Source: Anaerolineales bacterium
GTDB taxonomy: Bacteria > Chloroflexota > Anaerolineae > Anaerolineales > Villigracilaceae
Direction: 5' to 3'
Assembly: GCA_016789305.1 (NCBI GenBank)
Contig: JAEURJ010000007.1
Coordinates: 124,001 to 188,000, forward strand
DNA length: 64,000 nucleotides
Shown: positions 9,401 through 17,333 of the stretch, piece by piece
How positions within the stretch are numbered: the stretch's first letter is position 1
How the letters are laid out: each line of letters starts with the position of its first letter
Notes under the pieces: generated by a model
Told to the model about the DNA's origin: nothing
Database searches by the model: none
Seen by the model: only the letters and a program-made list of their open reading frames with translations
Position numbers and translations under genes: made by a program

Positions 9401-12400
9401 GTGTTGCTACCGCCGCTTCGCGTGACTGTGGCAGTGCAGGTTGTACCTGTGAAGACGGTTGCTGGATTAGGCACACAGTTGACAGCCGTGGTGGTGTTTG
9501 ATTTTCCTGATTCGCCGATGGCAAAACTACCCAATCCGGCAATATTCGTTGCCTGGGTGTTGGTGGAGTTTGCAGTTCCTGTGGTTGGGGAGGTCCAGCC
9601 GCTGTTATATCTTTGCACGATAAAATTACCGGTGACGGCACCACCATCAACGTCACCGGCAGCGAAATTAAAAATGGCATTGTATGAGGGGGTAAGTACA
9701 ATGCCTCCCGCCGGCGCTAAAGTCCAATGACGGTTGACGTCCCTGGTGGAATTGATGCCGGAGGTCGCGATATTTGGATGTTCGCCAGTCGTTGTCGATG
9801 CAATGATTCCGCCGCCGGTTGCGATGGAAAGGCCGCTTACATCAATGGGAGCGTAATTTGCGGCGTTGCCGATGGGAAATGAAAAACTTTGACCGATGGC
9901 GGCAATGAAATTCTTTTGTAAAAATCCGTTGACATATCTGGTGGCGGCCGCGCCAGTGATCGAGCCGTTCGTATCCACGATCAAGATGTTAACGCCAGTA
10001 TTGATCCTTCCATTTGAAAGGGTCAATACGCCGCTTGCTGTTTCATTGGCGTTAATGGTTAATCCATTGGCGTTGTTCAGGGTCAGGTTGTTGAAAGTGG
10101 CGGCACCGTTGATGGATTGTGCTGCCGCGCCGTTGAAATTGACCGTTCCATTGTTGTGAGTGAAAACACTGTTGTTTGTGAAGTTTCCAGCCAGGTTCAT
10201 TGTTCCTGACGTGGAGACGAGTGTGCCGGCAGAGATGGTGAGGCTTCTTAAACTAACAGCATTGCTTCCAAAACTGAGAGTGCCGGCGCCCGTTTTCGTC
10301 AGGTCTGTTGTGTTTGGGGAAACTGTTCCACCGATGGTCAATGTATTTGCGTTGACAGTTACCGTGCGGCTTGCACTTAAAGTGACTGCACCAGTACCAA
10401 GATTTAGGTTGTTGGTGCCGGTAAAGACAAAATTCCCACCCCAGGTTTGCGGGTAATTGAGTGTTGTAATGGCGGCGCCGGAAGTGTTGTCAATTGTGCC
10501 GCTGTTGATGATAAAGGTGCCGGCTGCGGTTCCAAGAGCTTGGGAATTGTTGACATTTAAAGTTCCCGCAGTGAGAGTGACTCCACCGGTGAAAGTGTTG
10601 GCTCCACTTAATGTCAATGTACCGGCACCGGCTTTGGTCAATCTTCGCGCAGCGCCGCTGATCACCCCGCCAACTGTAAGTGTGTTTCCGTTGACGGTCA
10701 CAGTGCGGTTCGCGTTCATTGCAACCGCTCCGGTTCCCATGTTTAAACTATTGGTACCGGTAAAGGTGAAGTTGCCATTCCAGTTTTGCGGATAGCTCAA
10801 AGTTGTAAGGGCTGCCCCGGAAGTATTGTCGATGGTTCCCGCTGTGATAATAAAAGCGCTTCCCACCGCTCCAAGTGCCTGTGCATTGTTGATGTTTAAT
10901 ACCCCGGCACTGAGTGTTGTCCCGGAGAATGTATTTGCTCCTGAGAGTGTGAGCGTCCCTGCGCCGGCTTTCGTTAATCTAAATCCTCCGCCAATGACCC
11001 CGCTGACAGTTAATGAATTTGCGGTAGTGGTTAAGGTACGGGCGGCAGTCAAGGTGACAGCGCCGCTCCCCATATCCAGATTGTTCGTGCCTGCAAAAGT
11101 AAAATTTCCGCCCCAGGTTTGTGGATAGTTAAGGAGAGTTAAAGCAGCCCCGGTGCTGTTGTCGATCGTGCCGCCATTGATGATAAAAGTGCCGGTTGCA
11201 ACCCCAAGAGCCTGGGCATTGCCAATATTCAAACGACCGGCCGTGAGCGTGGTGCCGGTGTGAGTATTGGCAGCATTAAGAGTTAATGTCCCATTGCCGG
11301 CTTTGGTTAATCTGAAAGCACCGCCAATGATGCCATCGATCGTTAATGTGTTTGCTGTAACAGTAATTGTGCGGTTGGCGGTTAAGCTGACCGCACCGCT
11401 GCCCATATTTAGATTGTTCGTGCCAACAAAAGTGAAATTCCCGCCAATTGTATATGGATAGTTTGCGAGGGTGAGCGCGACCCCGCTTGTGTTGTTGATG
11501 GAACCGCCGTTGATGATGAAGGCAGAGGCTGTATTACCCGGTGCCTGAGCGTTGCCGATATTCAGTGTTCCGGCTGTGAGCGTGGATCCGCCATGGGTGT
11601 TTGCGGCATTTAAAGTCAGGGCGCCGTTTCCGGCTTTGGTTAACCTGAAAGCACCGCCAATGATGCCATCGATCGTTAACGTGTTTGCAGTAACGGTGAT
11701 CGTACGATTGCCAGTCAAAGTAACGACACCGGCACCCAGGTTTAAGTTGTTGGTCCCGGCAAATGTGAAGTTTCCACCAACTGTGTAGGGATAATTGAGC
11801 AGGGTTAATGCAGCTCCGGACGTATTATCGATCGTGCCGCCGTTGAGATTGATTGCGCTTAAAACATTTCCCAATGCCTGGACATTACCGATATTGATTC
11901 GTCCAGCCGTCAGGGTTGTGCCGCTGAAAGTGTTGGCTGCATTAAGTGTAAGTGTTCCATTACCGGCTTTGGTCAACCTGAAGGCACCGCTGATGACCCC
12001 TCCAACAGTAAGTGTGCTGGCATTGGCTGTCACCGTACGATTTGCATTTAAAGTAACTGCACCGGTTCCGAGGTTGAGAGCGTTCGATCCAGTAAATGTG
12101 AAATTCCCATTCCAATTCATTGGATTGTTATTGGAGAGCGTGATTGCCGCGCCGCTTGTGTTGTTGATCGTGCCCCCGCTGATGGTGAATGTGCCTGAGC
12201 CAAGCGCTGTGGCACTGTTGATGTTGATCGTTCCAGCGGAAAGGGTTGTTGTGCCGCTGTAAGTATTGTTGCCGCCCAGAGTGAGCGCTCCAGTACCGAC
12301 CTTTGTCAAAGCTACCGTGCCGCTGCCGTTGGAAATGACCCCTGAATACACTGTACTTGTGTTATTGCTGCCGGTTGTAAGGGTGACTGCACCGGCTAAA

Positions 12401-13182
12401 TTACTTGTCACATTGCCGGCACCTTGAATGCTCCCCACAGTCGTTGCCTTTGCGGCAAGGTCGAGGGTGCCTGCTGTCAAAATTAAATTACCGCTGATCG
12501 TTGTGGTGGCACCAAGGGAAACGGTGTTGCCCGGATTGTCGATCGTCACATTGGCAGGAGTGTTTTGAGTAAGCCCGTTGCCTACCGCTTGATTTGCAGT
12601 CCCGTTATAAACGTAGTTCGCACCGTTGCTGTAAGTGCGTACGCCGCGAGTTTGAATGCTTCCAGTCAGTGCAACGCCGGTGGTAATGCCTTGCGTGTTG
12701 GCAGTTTGCAGTGTCCCTCCGGAGGCAAGGGTGAAAGGGACGCCGACGGCGTTATCGGTGACGACCCCTGTTCCGGCATTTAGGATGCCGCCATTATTTA
12801 CCGTCATTCCGGTTGAGGCGGAACTTAATGTAAGGGTAAACGATGCGAGAGAAAGCGTGCCGCCATTGTTGATCGCAACATTAAGTGCGCTTTCATTACC
12901 GGCCAATGTTACAGTGAAGGGCGTGCCAATCGTAACGCTGTCACCAATGCCGGGAACCACTCCACAAGACCATGTTGTGGTGACATTCCATGAGCCGTTG
13001 GCAATTGCAGCACACGCAAGAGCTTGTGCGGGTTTAGCCGGGATTGTGATGATTGCTGCCAACGCAATTGCCAGGGCACTCAATGCCCTGGCTGGTGGAA
13101 AACCGAAATACTTGGGGAGAAATTTGAACGAGTACATCTCGGACCGCGATGCATTATAAAATGAAACGAAGTTGTCCGACAT
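6478..13182 (-). CDS. Giant beta-repeat surface protein with C-terminal sortase domain
   Basis: A 2234-residue secreted protein. In order: a signal peptide (hydrophobic run about residues 33-53, ending PAKPAQA); a beta-helix-like region; about seven autotransporter-associated beta-strand repeats with a 111-residue period (about 290-970); an Ig-like domain (about 1235-1330); seven MBG-type domains of about 77 residues (about 1331-1880), several marked VTADAQxKDYGDADP; a linker; and a sortase domain from about 2089 to the end. The sortase triad candidates are H2143 (VITGHVTD), C2207 (LVTCETY) and R2221 (RRLIRA). Giant adhesins are normally sortase substrates, so carrying the enzyme is unusual. 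M16 is an alternative start and neither start has a clear ribosome binding site. It converges with the c-di-GMP-controlled sortase gene. Likely an adhesin or stalk that is processed or anchored by itself; that role is inference. Confidence 0.85.
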   Translation of the reverse strand: MSDNFVSFYNASRSEMYSFKFLPKYFGFPPARALSALAIALAAIITIPAKPAQALACAAIANGSWNVTTTWSCGVVPGIGDSVTIGTPFTVTLAGNESALNVAINNGGTLSLASFTLTLSSASTGMTVNNGGILNAGTGVVTDNAVGVPFTLASGGTLQTANTQGITTGVALTGSIQTRGVRTYSNGANYVYNGTANQAVGNGLTQNTPANVTIDNPGNTVSLGATTTISGNLILTAGTLDLAAKATTVGSIQGAGNVTSNLAGAVTLTTGSNNTSTVYSGVISNGSGTVALTKVGTGALTLGGNNTYSGTTTLSAGTININSATALGSGTFTISGGTINNTSGAAITLSNNNPMNWNGNFTFTGSNALNLGTGAVTLNANRTVTANASTLTVGGVISGAFRLTKAGNGTLTLNAANTFSGTTLTAGRINIGNVQALGNVLSAINLNGGTIDNTSGAALTLLNYPYTVGGNFTFAGTNNLNLGAGVVTLTGNRTITVTANTLTIDGIIGGAFRLTKAGNGALTLNAANTHGGSTLTAGTLNIGNAQAPGNTASAFIINGGSINNTSGVALTLANYPYTIGGNFTFVGTNNLNMGSGAVSLTANRTITVTANTLTIDGIIGGAFRLTKAGNGTLTLNAANTHTGTTLTAGRLNIGNAQALGVATGTFIINGGTIDNSTGAALTLLNYPQTWGGNFTFAGTNNLDMGSGAVTLTAARTLTTTANSLTVSGVIGGGFRLTKAGAGTLTLSGANTFSGTTLSAGVLNINNAQALGAVGSAFIITAGTIDNTSGAALTTLSYPQNWNGNFTFTGTNSLNMGTGAVAMNANRTVTVNGNTLTVGGVISGAARRLTKAGAGTLTLSGANTFTGGVTLTAGTLNVNNSQALGTAAGTFIINSGTIDNTSGAAITTLNYPQTWGGNFVFTGTNNLNLGTGAVTLSASRTVTVNANTLTIGGTVSPNTTDLTKTGAGTLSFGSNAVSLRSLTISAGTLVSTSGTMNLAGNFTNNSVFTHNNGTVNFNGAAAQSINGAATFNNLTLNNANGLTINANETASGVLTLSNGRINTGVNILIVDTNGSITGAAATRYVNGFLQKNFIAAIGQSFSFPIGNAANYAPIDVSGLSIATGGGIIASTTTGEHPNIATSGINSTRDVNRHWTLAPAGGIVLTPSYNAIFNFAAGDVDGGAVTGNFIVQRYNSGWTSPTTGTANSTNTQATNIAGLGSFAIGESGKSNTTTAVNCVPNPATVFTGTTCTATVTRSGGSNTPGGTVTWSTGGAGSFAPANTCVLSGSGASATCSITYTPSAVGSGSHLITASYGGDSNFNISSGNQTITVGPKTITVTADSGQTKMYGDPDPLSFTYTSDPLQPGDTFSGSLSRAAGENVASYAITPGSLTAGPNYTITMPPVNFDITTRPITVTADPGQTKVYGDADPAYAYQITSGSLAFFDSFSGALARDPGENTGPYAINQGSLTLGTNYNLSFIGNDFSITVRPITVTADAQSKDYGDADPSLSYQITSGSLAFFDSFSGTLSRDPGETIGLYAITQGTLTLNGNYTLSFVGANLTIGQRQITVTADAQTKDYGDADPPFTYQITNGSLAFFDGFTGSLARDSGESVGMYPIKQGTLALNGNYNLTFNASNLTIGLRAVTVTADAKSKTFGDPDPTWTYQITTGSLVPGDSFTGTLTRSPGEDAGSYPITQNTLALNANYALNFIGSNLTINTAILHVQADDQTINFGDLDPASFTFIYSGFIGTDDETDLTTLPTCTVSGAHTSAGTYPIVCSGGTDNNYAFNYIDGALTVQQATLTVTGDNQLISVGDPDPSPFTFTYSGFIGPDDATDLTTEPICAVFTTHASPGSYSIICAGGVDDNYSFNYVNGTLVVNGAPSIPAGGISTNAGILTDFQILISGINQITVTFSEDVYDDPTDSVGYNDDATNPANYLLVRDNLNDGIQTTSCATGIAAPSDIGISINSASYDNNGGSGPFVSTLTINNGLPLSNGQYRLLVCGSTSIGDALDPDLSLAGDGVNSGTDFIINFRIAIPGSNSNGGNGRQSNLSFSNNNGNLLIPVTGFTPNTTTVLPAQPAWSAYSPENELAIEIPSLGIKLPIVGVQLNKSGWNIKWLGNNAGYLEGSAYPTWNGNSVITGHVTDANGKPGPFAYLNELKKNDLVIIHFEGQQYIYQIREDFLVNDSNIQAVFKHEEYQWITLVTCETYSEKLEKFLYRRLIRAVLISVIVEK
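7540..9190 (-). repeat. Seven MBG-type domain repeats inside the giant gene
   Basis: In-frame repeats of about 231-234 bp (77-78 residues). Five carry variants of ITVTAD followed by a YGDxDP or FGDPDP motif; the last two, nearest the sortase domain, are a diverged subtype with FTFxYSGFIG. They are coding repeats of an extended beta-sandwich stalk. Confidence 0.8.
10270..12320 (-). repeat. Autotransporter-type beta-strand repeats, 333-bp period
   Basis: The codons for LTKAGxGTLTL recur near 10631, 10966, 11301, 11634, 11967 and 12301, a period of 333-335 bp (111 residues). Each unit also carries NxNNxQALG and SGAALTxLNYP-like segments. High identity between units suggests recent expansion or gene conversion. 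Confidence 0.85.
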
Positions 13183-13254
13183 TACAGTTGTGTTTATTCT
13201 GGATGGATTTTGTCTGATTTATTTCGACTACGGCCTTTAGGATAAAATGGAAGA

Positions 13255-14475
13255 ATGTCTTCCCTAGCGGATAAACTCAAATCACTTGGTGTGAAGACGG
13301 GAAATTCGCTTCCTGCCCCGTCGAAGCCTGCCAGCCAAACGATAGACTCTTTCGTGGCTGGGAGTTTTCGCCCCACGCCGCTTGGGGAGGTCTTTGTCTC
13401 TGAGCAGGCCTATGGGGAGGAGTATTTGCATGGGAACAGCTCGCCGCTTTTTGCGCCTTCCCTTTCGTTGATTGCCCAGTGGGCCAATGACCCGCGTATC
13501 TCCAGCTTGCCGCTTTCCAAGTTTGCTTTTTTAGATACAGAGACCTCCGGCCTTTCAGGCGGCACAGGGACATATGCCTTCCTCGTCGGCGCTGCCCGGT
13601 TTATCGAGGGGAAGTTTGTTTTACAGCAATTCTTCATGCGTGATCCTGCTGAAGAGCCTGCTCTGCTGGAAGGCTTGGCAAATTTCCTTGCGCCGTGTGA
13701 AGCGTTGGTTACGTTTAATGGAAAATCCTTCGACGCTCCCTTGCTGGTCACGCGATATTCATTGCATCGAATCCCAGTCCCATTTAAGGGGTATGCCCAT
13801 CTTGATTTATTGCCATTAGCCCGCAGGTTATGGCGGGACCGTCTGCCATCACGGGCTTTGAAATATCTCGAAGAACACATCCTTGAATTTTCGCGCACTT
13901 CAGAGGAAACGCCGGGATATGAGATCCCCTGGTTGTATTTCGACTATTTGCGTACCGGCAATGCACAGCCATTGGCCGGCGTGTTCTATCACAATGCGAT
14001 GGATGTGGTCGCGATGGCTGCGTTGCTGAATTATGTAAATGAGATGACCTCCAATCCCTATGAAGGCCGCGTGCAGCATGGCTTGGATTTTATTGCGTTG
14101 GGAAAATTATTCGAGGATCTCGGCCATTTGGACGAGTCGGCGAGACTGTACGAGCGTGGACTCGAGTTTGGGTTGGAAGAATCAGATTTCGGCGTGGCAG
14201 TGAAGCGTTTGTCGATCCTGCAAAAAAAGCGCGGGGATATGAGTCAGGCCATTAAGTTGTGGGAAGATGCGGCGGCGAAAGATCATATTTATGCTCACAT
14301 TGAGCTGGCGAAGTATTATGAGCACAAGGCTCGTGATGCAAAAACATCCATGCAATGGGCGCGCTCTGCCCGTGAACTCGCTCGGAAGGCCGACCTGCCG
14401 TCGTATGTCCGCAAACATTGGCTTGAGGAAATCGACCATCGCTTGTCCCGGTTGGAGCGCAAAGCGGGTTTATAA
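13255..14475 (+). CDS. YprB-like RNase H-fold 3-prime exonuclease with TPR tail
   Basis: A 406-residue protein. Residues about 88-265 form a DEDD-type exonuclease domain: D94 and E96 in FLDTETSGL, a middle FNGKSFDAPLL and a late FYHNAMDVVAM. This matches the Bacillus YprB family, predicted to degrade single-stranded nucleic acid. The C-terminal part (about 285-400) is helical with TPR-like units. The N-terminal 80 residues are a linker typical of the family. The partner helicase (YprA type) is not in this window. TAAAAT at 13243-13248 lies only 6 nt before the ATG, so transcription may begin at the start codon. It is divergent from the giant surface gene. Confidence 0.83.
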   Translation: MSSLADKLKSLGVKTGNSLPAPSKPASQTIDSFVAGSFRPTPLGEVFVSEQAYGEEYLHGNSSPLFAPSLSLIAQWANDPRISSLPLSKFAFLDTETSGLSGGTGTYAFLVGAARFIEGKFVLQQFFMRDPAEEPALLEGLANFLAPCEALVTFNGKSFDAPLLVTRYSLHRIPVPFKGYAHLDLLPLARRLWRDRLPSRALKYLEEHILEFSRTSEETPGYEIPWLYFDYLRTGNAQPLAGVFYHNAMDVVAMAALLNYVNEMTSNPYEGRVQHGLDFIALGKLFEDLGHLDESARLYERGLEFGLEESDFGVAVKRLSILQKKRGDMSQAIKLWEDAAAKDHIYAHIELAKYYEHKARDAKTSMQWARSARELARKADLPSYVRKHWLEEIDHRLSRLERKAGL

Positions 14476-14506
14476 TCAGGAAACTTATAGCCAAGGAGTT
14501 TAACAA

Positions 14507-14917
14507 ATGGATATTATTGTCTCGAAGGAAAAAGGCCATGAAGCCATCGCTGTCATCAAAGTGGTGGGGCAGCTGGATGGGCAGACGTATCAGCAGTTGA
14601 TTGATGTGGCTCGCAAGGAATTTGAAGCCGGGTCCAAAAGTTTTTTGCTGGATCTTTCCGAGCTGAGCTATATATCCAGCGCAGGATTGGTTTCTCTGCA
14701 TACCCTTGCGTTGATTTTGCAAGGCACGCCTCTTCCAAATTCCGAGGAAGGTTGGAACACTTTGAAATCCATGGACCGCACCCGTGAGAGTGGAAAGCAA
14801 AAGAACATCAAATTGCTCAACCCGCAGGATCAGGTGACAAGCGTTCTGGATATGGTGGGCTTTTCAAGCCTGTTTGATGTGTTTACCGACAAACAACAGG
14901 CGCTCGATTCCTTTTAG
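14507..14917 (+). CDS. STAS-domain anti-sigma factor antagonist, copy 1
   Basis: A 136-residue single STAS domain. AVIKVVGQLDGQTYQQL is the first strand-helix unit and LSYISSAGLVSLH holds the conserved serine-rich phosphorylation loop of SpoIIAA-type antagonists. An insertion of about 25 residues follows the loop before KLLNPQDQVTSVLDMVG. Such proteins bind anti-sigma kinases or act inside larger signalling complexes. AAGGAG precedes the ATG. No anti-sigma kinase or sigma factor is adjacent. A close paralog lies 1.4 kb downstream on the other side of a ferric-reductase-like gene, which suggests that all three act in one process. Confidence 0.86.
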   Translation: MDIIVSKEKGHEAIAVIKVVGQLDGQTYQQLIDVARKEFEAGSKSFLLDLSELSYISSAGLVSLHTLALILQGTPLPNSEEGWNTLKSMDRTRESGKQKNIKLLNPQDQVTSVLDMVGFSSLFDVFTDKQQALDSF

Positions 14918-14931
14918 ATTTTTCATCCCCG

Positions 14932-14962
14932 ATAGCGATGCAGCGATCAACTGCATCGCTAT
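14932..14962 (+). terminator. 12-bp perfect hairpin after STAS copy 1
   Basis: ATAGCGATGCAG (14932-14943) pairs with CTGCATCGCTAT (14951-14962) around a 7-nt loop, followed by an AT-rich stretch without a pure T-run. It may be a weak terminator that sets the STAS-to-reductase ratio. Confidence 0.5.
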
Positions 14963-14986
14963 TGATTCTATTATTGTGAGGCAGTT

Positions 14987-16267
14987 ATGAAGCGAAGCAA
15001 CCTTGGGAATATCGTCTTTATCGCACTTGTTATTTTAACGATCATTGTATGGATCATTTTTCCGCCGCATCGTGAAGGAACGGAAAATTATCTACGGTAT
15101 CAAATCGGCATGACGCTTGGCTCGGTCATGATCGTGTTGATGTCGTTCTCGTTATTTTTATCCACGCGCCCGCGTTGGGCTGAACCGTATTTTGGCGGGT
15201 TGGATAAAATGTACATGACTCATCGGCACACTTCCACCTCTGCGTTTTTGTTGATGTTCGTCCACATCGTTATTGTGCCGCTTCATATTTTTGATCTGGC
15301 GATCGGGAACTATCTTGCGATCGCCGCATTCTTGGGCTTGATCGCCATCGTGCTGCCAACACTGGCACCGCGTATTCCTTTCTTGAGCAGGTTGACCGGG
15401 CAAACCTATGAAGGTTGGAAGAAGCTTCATAGGTTTATCGGCATCTTTTTTATTTTGGGATATTTGCATTCCATTACAGTTAATGCGCCCACCACAAAGG
15501 TTGCCATTAATTGGAATCAGATCTTTGTCTTCCTTGGGATTGGGTCCTATCTTTATACGGAAATTTTCGGGCGTTTTTTTAAAAAATATGTTCCGTACAT
15601 AGTTGAGTCTGTGAAGCATCCAAATACCTCCACTACAGAGGTCATCTTACGCCCAAAGAAGGAATCCATTCGACATGCCCACGCCGGACAATTTCTTTTC
15701 GTTAGATTTCCCGGCAGGAATGGATTGAACGAATCGCATCCCTTCACCATTTCAAGCGCCCCTGCTGAAAATGTCCTTCGCGTGACGATCAAAGCCTGTG
15801 GAGATTTCACCCGTCATTTGTTCGAGAATCTAAAAGAAGGCGGTGAAGCCATTGTGGAAGGCGCATATGGGATGTTCAACTACAAGACGGGCGGACCGAA
15901 GCAGATCTGGGTGGCCGGCGGCATTGGTGTGACTCCCTTTCTTTCGTTCATTCGGGACCTCGAAACTGATCTGGCTCACGATGTGGATTTTTACTACACT
16001 GTCAGACATCAGGAAGAATCCATCTTTGTGGATGAAATTGAAGGCATTGTGAAGAAACATCCGCGTTTGAAGGCGCATATTCGTTTTTCAGCAGTGCATG
16101 GCTCACTCACCGTGGAGGATATGGTCAAAAACGCCGGCGACGATATCAGTGGACACCATGTGTACATGTGTGGTCCATTGCCGATGGTGCAGGCTTTCGA
16201 GAAAAAATTCCTGGAACATCGTGTGCCGCAGGATAATATCCATTATGAAGAGTTCAATTTCAGGTAA
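14987..16267 (+). CDS. Ferric-reductase-like flavocytochrome, FAD/NAD(P)H oxidoreductase
   Basis: A 426-residue protein. Residues about 8-205 hold six membrane helices of the ferric-reductase transmembrane type with candidate heme His residues (THRHTSTS, MFVHIV, KLHRFIG, GYLHSI). Residues about 215-426 form a ferredoxin-reductase module with the FAD motif HPFTISS, the NAD(P) motif GGIGVTPFLSFI and the C-terminal MCGPLPMVQAF. It probably moves electrons from NAD(P)H across the membrane to an external acceptor such as ferric iron or oxygen. It sits between two paralogous STAS genes, with 29 bp to the next one. That neighbourhood hints at stress- or redox-linked control, but no direct evidence is visible. 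Confidence 0.87.
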   Translation: MKRSNLGNIVFIALVILTIIVWIIFPPHREGTENYLRYQIGMTLGSVMIVLMSFSLFLSTRPRWAEPYFGGLDKMYMTHRHTSTSAFLLMFVHIVIVPLHIFDLAIGNYLAIAAFLGLIAIVLPTLAPRIPFLSRLTGQTYEGWKKLHRFIGIFFILGYLHSITVNAPTTKVAINWNQIFVFLGIGSYLYTEIFGRFFKKYVPYIVESVKHPNTSTTEVILRPKKESIRHAHAGQFLFVRFPGRNGLNESHPFTISSAPAENVLRVTIKACGDFTRHLFENLKEGGEAIVEGAYGMFNYKTGGPKQIWVAGGIGVTPFLSFIRDLETDLAHDVDFYYTVRHQEESIFVDEIEGIVKKHPRLKAHIRFSAVHGSLTVEDMVKNAGDDISGHHVYMCGPLPMVQAFEKKFLEHRVPQDNIHYEEFNFR

Positions 16268-16296
16268 AATGCCAGAGAACTTTCAAGGAGACTCCC

Positions 16297-16707
16297 ATGC
16301 AGATTAATTTTTCCAAACAGGAAGGCCGTGTTCCCGTCACCGTATTGCATCTGGCTGGAGAATTGGATGCATCCACCTACACCGATGTGATCAAAAAGGT
16401 GCAGGAAAGTTACGATGGCGGTGCGCGCGATCTGCTGATCGACCTCGGAAATGTTTCCTATATCAGCAGTGCGGGATTGATGTCTCTGCATACGGTGGCA
16501 TTGATCTTTGCCGGGCAAAGTTTGCAGTCCAATAGCTCGGGACGCCCGACCTTTCGTTCTCTTGATCCAAAACGCGATGACGCCGCAAAGCAACATGTGA
16601 AGCTGTTGAATCCCCAGCAGCCTGTGGAGCAGGTGCTCGATACTGTTGGGTTGAAAAGTTTCTTTGAGGTTTTTACTGATTTGGAAAGCGCAGTAAAAGC
16701 CTTTTGA
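16297..16707 (+). CDS. STAS-domain anti-sigma factor antagonist, copy 2
   Basis: A 136-residue paralog of the gene at 14507 with identical length and layout: LAGELDASTYTDVI at the start, NVSYISSAGLMSLHTVAL as the phosphorylatable loop, then a variable insertion and KLLNPQQPVEQVLDTVG. Start ATG at 16297 with AAGGAG upstream. It follows the flavocytochrome by 29 bp and precedes the first rhodanese gene by 12 bp, so STAS, reductase, STAS and rhodanese look like one transcription unit. The two STAS proteins could be alternative partners of the same kinase, which must be encoded elsewhere. Confidence 0.86.
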   Translation: MQINFSKQEGRVPVTVLHLAGELDASTYTDVIKKVQESYDGGARDLLIDLGNVSYISSAGLMSLHTVALIFAGQSLQSNSSGRPTFRSLDPKRDDAAKQHVKLLNPQQPVEQVLDTVGLKSFFEVFTDLESAVKAF

Positions 16708-16719
16708 GGTGTTTTGTTC

Positions 16720-17175
16720 ATGCCGCGTAGAAATCGCAGAAGGTTGGATTCTCGTCCGCCGCTTTTCCCATTCTTGAGAAAGCCTGCAGGGCAATTGGCA
16801 GTGGTCTTGCTGGTTGCTTTTGTTGTCTTCATGATCGCAGTGGCTGGAAATCAAAATAATGGAAACGAAGTCAGTGTGGATGAGGCGCTGGCGTTGTATC
16901 AGAATGGCACTTTCGTATTGGATGTAAGCTGGCCCGCTGAATGGGACGAGTATCATCTCCCATCTGCCACTTTAATTCCGCTTGATCAACTTTACAATCG
17001 ATACGGTGAATTGCCCAGGGATCGTAAAATCCTGGTGGTGAGCCGCTCGCAGAACAGCAGTCAGCAGGCTCGTGATCTTCTTGTGAAAGCAGGCATCGAT
17101 GCGGTAAGCATGGCGGGCAGTTTAAGTGAATGGTATGAAAAAGGATATCCCATTGAAGACGCGCCGCCGCAATGA
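16720..17175 (+). CDS. Membrane-anchored rhodanese-like protein lacking catalytic Cys
   Basis: A 151-residue protein with one N-terminal membrane helix (about residues 26-43) and an outward rhodanese domain. It is a paralog of the gene at 17334. The active-site Cys position is Ser: ILVVSRSQNSS here (S108) against IVVICRSGNRS in the paralog. The conserved LDVR of the first strand has also become LDVS. It is therefore unlikely to transfer sulfane sulfur and may be a binding or decoy module. I chose the ATG at 16720, with GAGGTG 8 nt upstream, over an upstream TTG. A terminator at 17197 follows. Confidence 0.82.
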   Translation: MPRRNRRRLDSRPPLFPFLRKPAGQLAVVLLVAFVVFMIAVAGNQNNGNEVSVDEALALYQNGTFVLDVSWPAEWDEYHLPSATLIPLDQLYNRYGELPRDRKILVVSRSQNSSQQARDLLVKAGIDAVSMAGSLSEWYEKGYPIEDAPPQ

Positions 17176-17196
17176 ATATGAAAAATTTGTTATTCA

Positions 17197-17231
17197 AAAT
17201 CCTTCTCTCTTGATTGAGGGGAGGATTTTTT
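17197..17231 (+). terminator. Terminator after first rhodanese gene
   Basis: AAAATCCTTCTCTC pairs with GAGGGGAGGATTTT (with G-U pairs), followed by a T-run. It closes the STAS/reductase/rhodanese unit. Confidence 0.75.
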
Positions 17232-17333
17232 ATTTCCATGTAATCCGCCTTGTTCGCTCGTGTTACATGGGTTTTGTAAGACCGTTCTGTTGTTTGACAT
17301 TCTGAAATAGGAAAACCATTTTTTGGAGGAAGC

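Noticed and set aside
7540..12320. Long regular repeats suggesting a CRISPR array
   Set aside because: The periods (231-234 bp and 333 bp) are in frame and encode beta-domain repeats; there are no short direct repeats with unique spacers.
9290..13159. Long plus-strand open frames opposite the giant protein gene (for example 9896-10795, 11795-12262, 12656-13159)
   Set aside because: They are antisense shadows produced by the biased codons of the 333-bp repeats, without ribosome binding sites or recognisable products.
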